Source: Thermoplasmata archaeon (GTDB lineage Archaea; Thermoplasmatota; Thermoplasmata; Lutacidiplasmatales; UBA184). From it: a stretch of 7,796 nt of DNA. Shown in pieces: positions 5,407-7,796 of this stretch (positions are counted from its first letter, which is position 1; every line of letters begins with the position of its first letter). The notes beneath the pieces are model-generated. The model made no database searches. It was not told the DNA's origin and was given only the letters and a program-made list of their open reading frames with translations. The DNA is taken from positions 1 to 7,796 of the forward strand of contig JASHSA010000076.1 of the NCBI GenBank assembly GCA_030037035.1. Direction: 5' to 3'. The position numbers and the translations under genes are program-made.

Positions 5407-5851
5407 GGCGACGACGGCCGCCCGCTTCCGCCGTCCGGCCGCCGACGACGTCGCCCGCATCGCCCGACGCGCGGTGCGGGGCGGCCGGGCGTCGTTCCCC
5501 TCGCTCGCCGCCTTCCGCGCGGCGGTCGTCGACGGTCTTCGCCAGGAGGAGCCGCTCGCGACGGTCGGCGGTGCCCGCCTCCGGCGCCTGCTCGTCGGGG
5601 TCGCCGGGCTCCGCCTCTCGGTCCGGTACACCGAACGGCCGGACGGTCCGCTACCGGAGCGCTGCCCGGTCTGCGGCGCGGACCTCGCCCCGATCCGCAA
5701 CCGGACCCTGAGCGGGGGGACGATCGAGCTCGGCCGACGGTGCCTCCGCTGCGCGTACTGGACCCATGCCGCCCGCCGCGTCCCGGTCCGCTACACGGTC
5801 AGCCGCGGCGGCCCCGAGCGTCCCCGCCCGAGGGCGACCGGCCGTCCCTAG
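5369..5851 (+). CDS. Zinc-ribbon protein co-encoded with the AAA+ ATPase
   Basis: The 160-residue protein starts at the GTG at 5369, inside the ATPase gene, with a GAGGAG motif 4 nt upstream. I recognise no named family. The first 20 or so residues are basic and probably disordered. A helical stretch at about 24-80 (SFPSLAAFRAAVVDGL, then GGARLRRLLVGVAGLRLSVRY) could be a helix-turn-helix with a beta wing. A four-Cys zinc ribbon follows: CPVC (C99, C102) and CLRC (C125, C128), with LGRR before the second pair and YWTHAARRVPVRY after it. The Arg-rich composition suggests nucleic-acid binding. The 38-nt overlap implies that it is made together with the ATPase, for which it may be a DNA- or RNA-binding adaptor. 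Its stop shares CTAG with the convergent surface-protein gene. Zinc binding is well supported by the cysteine pattern; the role is inferred. Confidence 0.82.
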   Translation: MPEKDDGAKPRPRATTAARFRRPAADDVARIARRAVRGGRASFPSLAAFRAAVVDGLRQEEPLATVGGARLRRLLVGVAGLRLSVRYTERPDGPLPERCPVCGADLAPIRNRTLSGGTIELGRRCLRCAYWTHAARRVPVRYTVSRGGPERPRPRATGRP

Positions 5852-7796
5852 CTCCGTCCGCGCAGCTCCGCGGTCGGCGGAGGCACGTACGGCGAGGGGG
5901 GCCCGGGGGGTCCGGCCTTCCGCCTTCGCTCGGCGACAAAGAGGGCGACCGAGGCCGCCGCGGCACCGAGCAGGAGGCCCAGGACGAACGACGGTCCGAA
6001 GCCGCCGCCGAAGATCGCGCTGGCACCCGAGGAGCGGGCCGCGACGTCGACGTCCTTGAACGTCGTGCCGACCGTCTCCCCGACCCCGTCGACGATCGAG
6101 ACCTGCACCGTGTAGCTCCCGGCGCTCGCGTAGGCGTGGGTGACCGACGCTCCCGCGGCGGTCGAACCGTCCCCGAACGACCACTCGACCGTGTACGGCG
6201 AGGTGCCGCCCGCCGGGGTCGCCGTGTACGTGAACAGCGTGCCGACCTGCGGACTGGAGCTCGCCGGCACGACCGAGAACTCGCCGGTGAGCTTGGCGTT
6301 GACGATCATCGTCAGGCTCCCGGTCGCGGTCTCGCCGAACGCGTCGGTGTAGACGTAGCCGACGTCGTAGATCGACGCCGTGGGCCAGGCGTAGAGGGTG
6401 CTGGCCGTGCTCGCGTGCGCGCCGTCGCCGAGGTTCCAGAGGCTGCTCCCGGGCCCGGCGCCGCCGGAGACGTTCGCCTCCAGCGTGACGTTGACGCCGA
6501 CGTCGGTCGCGTCGCCGGGCGACGCGGACACGACGACCGTAGGCTGGGCGACGACGTCGACGAGCTTCTCGACGACGACGCTCCCACCGCCCTGATCGGT
6601 CACCGTGAGCTGCACGACGTACTCGCCGGTCTCGCTGAACGTATGATTGACCTCGTGGCCGGTCCCGACCGTCCCGTCGTCGAAGTTCCACGCGTAGTGG
6701 TACGGCTCCGTTCCGTTCGCCGCGGAGGCGATCATCGTGACCGGCAGGTCGACGTCCGCCTCTCCGTCCGGACTCAGCTCGACATCGGCGCTCAGGCGAA
6801 GAGCCCCCTGAACGGTCAGCGACGCGAAGCTCGTCGCGTTCTCCCCGAGCGGATCGGTCGCGGAGACCCGCACCACGTAGTCCCCCGCCTTCGCGGGGAC
6901 GCAGGTCAGTTCGCGCGTGTCCTCCGAGCGACAGCCCGCCGGCAGGTCTCCGTACGAGAGGGTCGTAGGACCCGCTCCGCCGACGGCGGTGACGGCGAGC
7001 ACGGTCGTCGCGTTCTCGTCGACCGTCGAAGGCGTGAACCCTGCCGAAACGATCGCCGGAGGGGACGCGACGACGCTCAGGGTGCCCGACCCCTCGTTCG
7101 CCACGACGACGGGCCCCGAGTCGGGCAGGCCGCCGGAGGCCACCCCCAGGGCCGCGAGACTGACCGGCGCGAAGCCCGTGGGCAGTACCGTAAGGCCTGC
7201 GTCGGAGGAGGCGGCGGTCGAGGCGTTCACGACCGAGAGCGACCCGGAGAACGGGCTCGTCGTCCAGGTGCCGACGTAGATCGCCTCGCGGGAGGGCTCG
7301 AAGACCACCCCGCCGAGGTGCGCGTGGGGCGCGAGCGGGGCGACCGAGGCGATCTTCATCGTCGCCGGCACGATCGCCGAGAGGTCGTCCCCGGCGGCGT
7401 AGACGAGCGAGTCGGCCGGGTCAAAGACAAGGGCAGAGACGTTCTTTCCCGCAGGGATCGGGCCGGAGACGGGAGCGCCGGAGACGCCGTCAAACTGGGC
7501 GACCTCGTCGGTCGTGGAGTTGATCCCGAAGACGGTCTCCGAGGCCGGGTCGTAGACCAGGGCGAGCGGCTCCGAGGGACTCAGGCGGAGGTGGAGCACA
7601 GCGCCGCTCGCCTGCAGCGTCGAGGCGACCAACGCTATCGCTGAGTTGCTCGCGGGGAGAGCCACCCACAGAGTGGTCGCACCGGTGTCGAGAGCGAGAG
7701 CGGTACACGGGCAGCCGATCGTCGAGTTCTGATAGACGAGGGCTCCACTGCTAGTGTTGTAGGCCTGCACCTGGCCCGCGAGACCGACGAAGAGCA
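5848..7796 (-). CDS. Surface protein: beta-propeller, Ig-like and three PKD domains, C-terminal anchor (N-terminus beyond edge)
   Basis: The frame is open to the right edge, giving at least 648 residues; no signal peptide or start is inside the window. Numbering from the GTG codon at 7770, residues 1 to about 235 are propeller-type repeats (ALVYDPASETVFGIN, ALVFDPADSLVYAAGD, GVVFEPSREAIYVGTWT). About 239-320 is an Ig-like module with C280 and C290. PKD domains lie at about 325-410, 411-490 and 493-578, marked by WNFDDGT, LWNLGDG and WSFGDGS and by HTFSETGEY and HAYASAGSY. A hydrophobic helix at about 592-613 followed by ERRRK and a Pro-rich tail indicates an outside-facing protein anchored by its C-terminus. 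At least ten N-glycosylation sequons (such as NST, NVS, NHT) fit an archaeal cell-envelope protein. Likely roles are adhesion, envelope structure or polymer binding; no enzyme domain is visible. The gene converges on the zinc-ribbon gene. Confidence 0.88.
   Translation of the reverse strand, partial: LFVGLAGQVQAYNTSSGALVYQNSTIGCPCTALALDTGATTLWVALPASNSAIALVASTLQASGAVLHLRLSPSEPLALVYDPASETVFGINSTTDEVAQFDGVSGAPVSGPIPAGKNVSALVFDPADSLVYAAGDDLSAIVPATMKIASVAPLAPHAHLGGVVFEPSREAIYVGTWTTSPFSGSLSVVNASTAASSDAGLTVLPTGFAPVSLAALGVASGGLPDSGPVVVANEGSGTLSVVASPPAIVSAGFTPSTVDENATTVLAVTAVGGAGPTTLSYGDLPAGCRSEDTRELTCVPAKAGDYVVRVSATDPLGENATSFASLTVQGALRLSADVELSPDGEADVDLPVTMIASAANGTEPYHYAWNFDDGTVGTGHEVNHTFSETGEYVVQLTVTDQGGGSVVVEKLVDVVAQPTVVVSASPGDATDVGVNVTLEANVSGGAGPGSSLWNLGDGAHASTASTLYAWPTASIYDVGYVYTDAFGETATGSLTMIVNAKLTGEFSVVPASSSPQVGTLFTYTATPAGGTSPYTVEWSFGDGSTAAGASVTHAYASAGSYTVQVSIVDGVGETVGTTFKDVDVAARSSGASAIFGGGFGPSFVLGLLLGAAAASVALFVAERRRKAGPPGPPSPYVPPPTAELRGRS

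Noticed and set aside
3673..5700. Long minus-strand open frame opposite the ATPase
   Set aside because: Same GC-driven artefact; the plus-strand product has Walker A, sensor and lid motifs, and the antisense product has none.
5740..7644. Long plus-strand open frame opposite the PKD protein
   Set aside because: Low-complexity Arg/Asp/Gly-rich translation without domains; the minus strand encodes clear propeller and PKD repeats.
1..7796. CRISPR arrays, insertion sequences, attachment sites or HMG-CoA synthase next to the thiolase
   Set aside because: I saw no direct-repeat arrays, terminal inverted repeats or transposase-like protein, and no HMG-CoA synthase motif; composition is uniform across the window.

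Overview
The window comes from a very GC-rich archaeon, most likely a member of Thermoplasmatota. Three signs support the domain. TATA boxes sit about 26 nt upstream of start codons, which implies leaderless mRNAs. A tRNA gene carries a bulge-helix-bulge intron. There is also an archaeal Hjc-type Holliday junction resolvase. The Hjc variant, with an insert between its first two catalytic motifs and a C-terminal extension, and the PKD-domain surface protein fit Thermoplasmatota. The exact lineage cannot be fixed without searches.

Layout. Positions 1-1655 (minus strand) hold two membrane-protein genes of unknown function, a polytopic protein with a Cys-Cys motif followed by a small three-helix protein that runs off the left edge. 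Positions 1656-1759 hold two divergent promoters. Positions 1760-1875 (plus strand) hold a tRNA-Ser(GCU) gene whose T-loop is interrupted by a 32-nt intron. Positions 1825-3892 (minus strand) hold a tightly packed operon: Hjc-like nuclease, thiolase-superfamily enzyme, and DUF35 zinc-ribbon/OB-fold protein. The genes are joined by ATGA and GTGA overlaps, and the end of the last gene lies antisense to the tRNA. Positions 3893-3948 hold one TATA element that could serve both divergent genes. Positions 3949-5851 (plus strand) hold an AAA+ ATPase of the MCM/MoxR-like type overlapping a zinc-ribbon protein by 38 nt. Positions 5848-7796 (minus strand) hold a large surface protein (beta-propeller, Ig-like domain, three PKD domains, C-terminal membrane anchor) cut by the right edge.

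How the genes may work together. The thiolase and DUF35 proteins almost certainly form a complex, as known archaeal thiolase-DUF35 pairs do. However, the thiolase has Ser where the nucleophilic Cys belongs, so ordinary acetoacetyl-CoA thiolase chemistry is doubtful. The ATPase and zinc-ribbon protein look like a co-translated pair. Their function is not recognised, and they are the best candidate here for an undescribed system. The most secure unusual feature is the T-loop tRNA intron, whose predicted fold gives splice points that restore a perfect tRNA.
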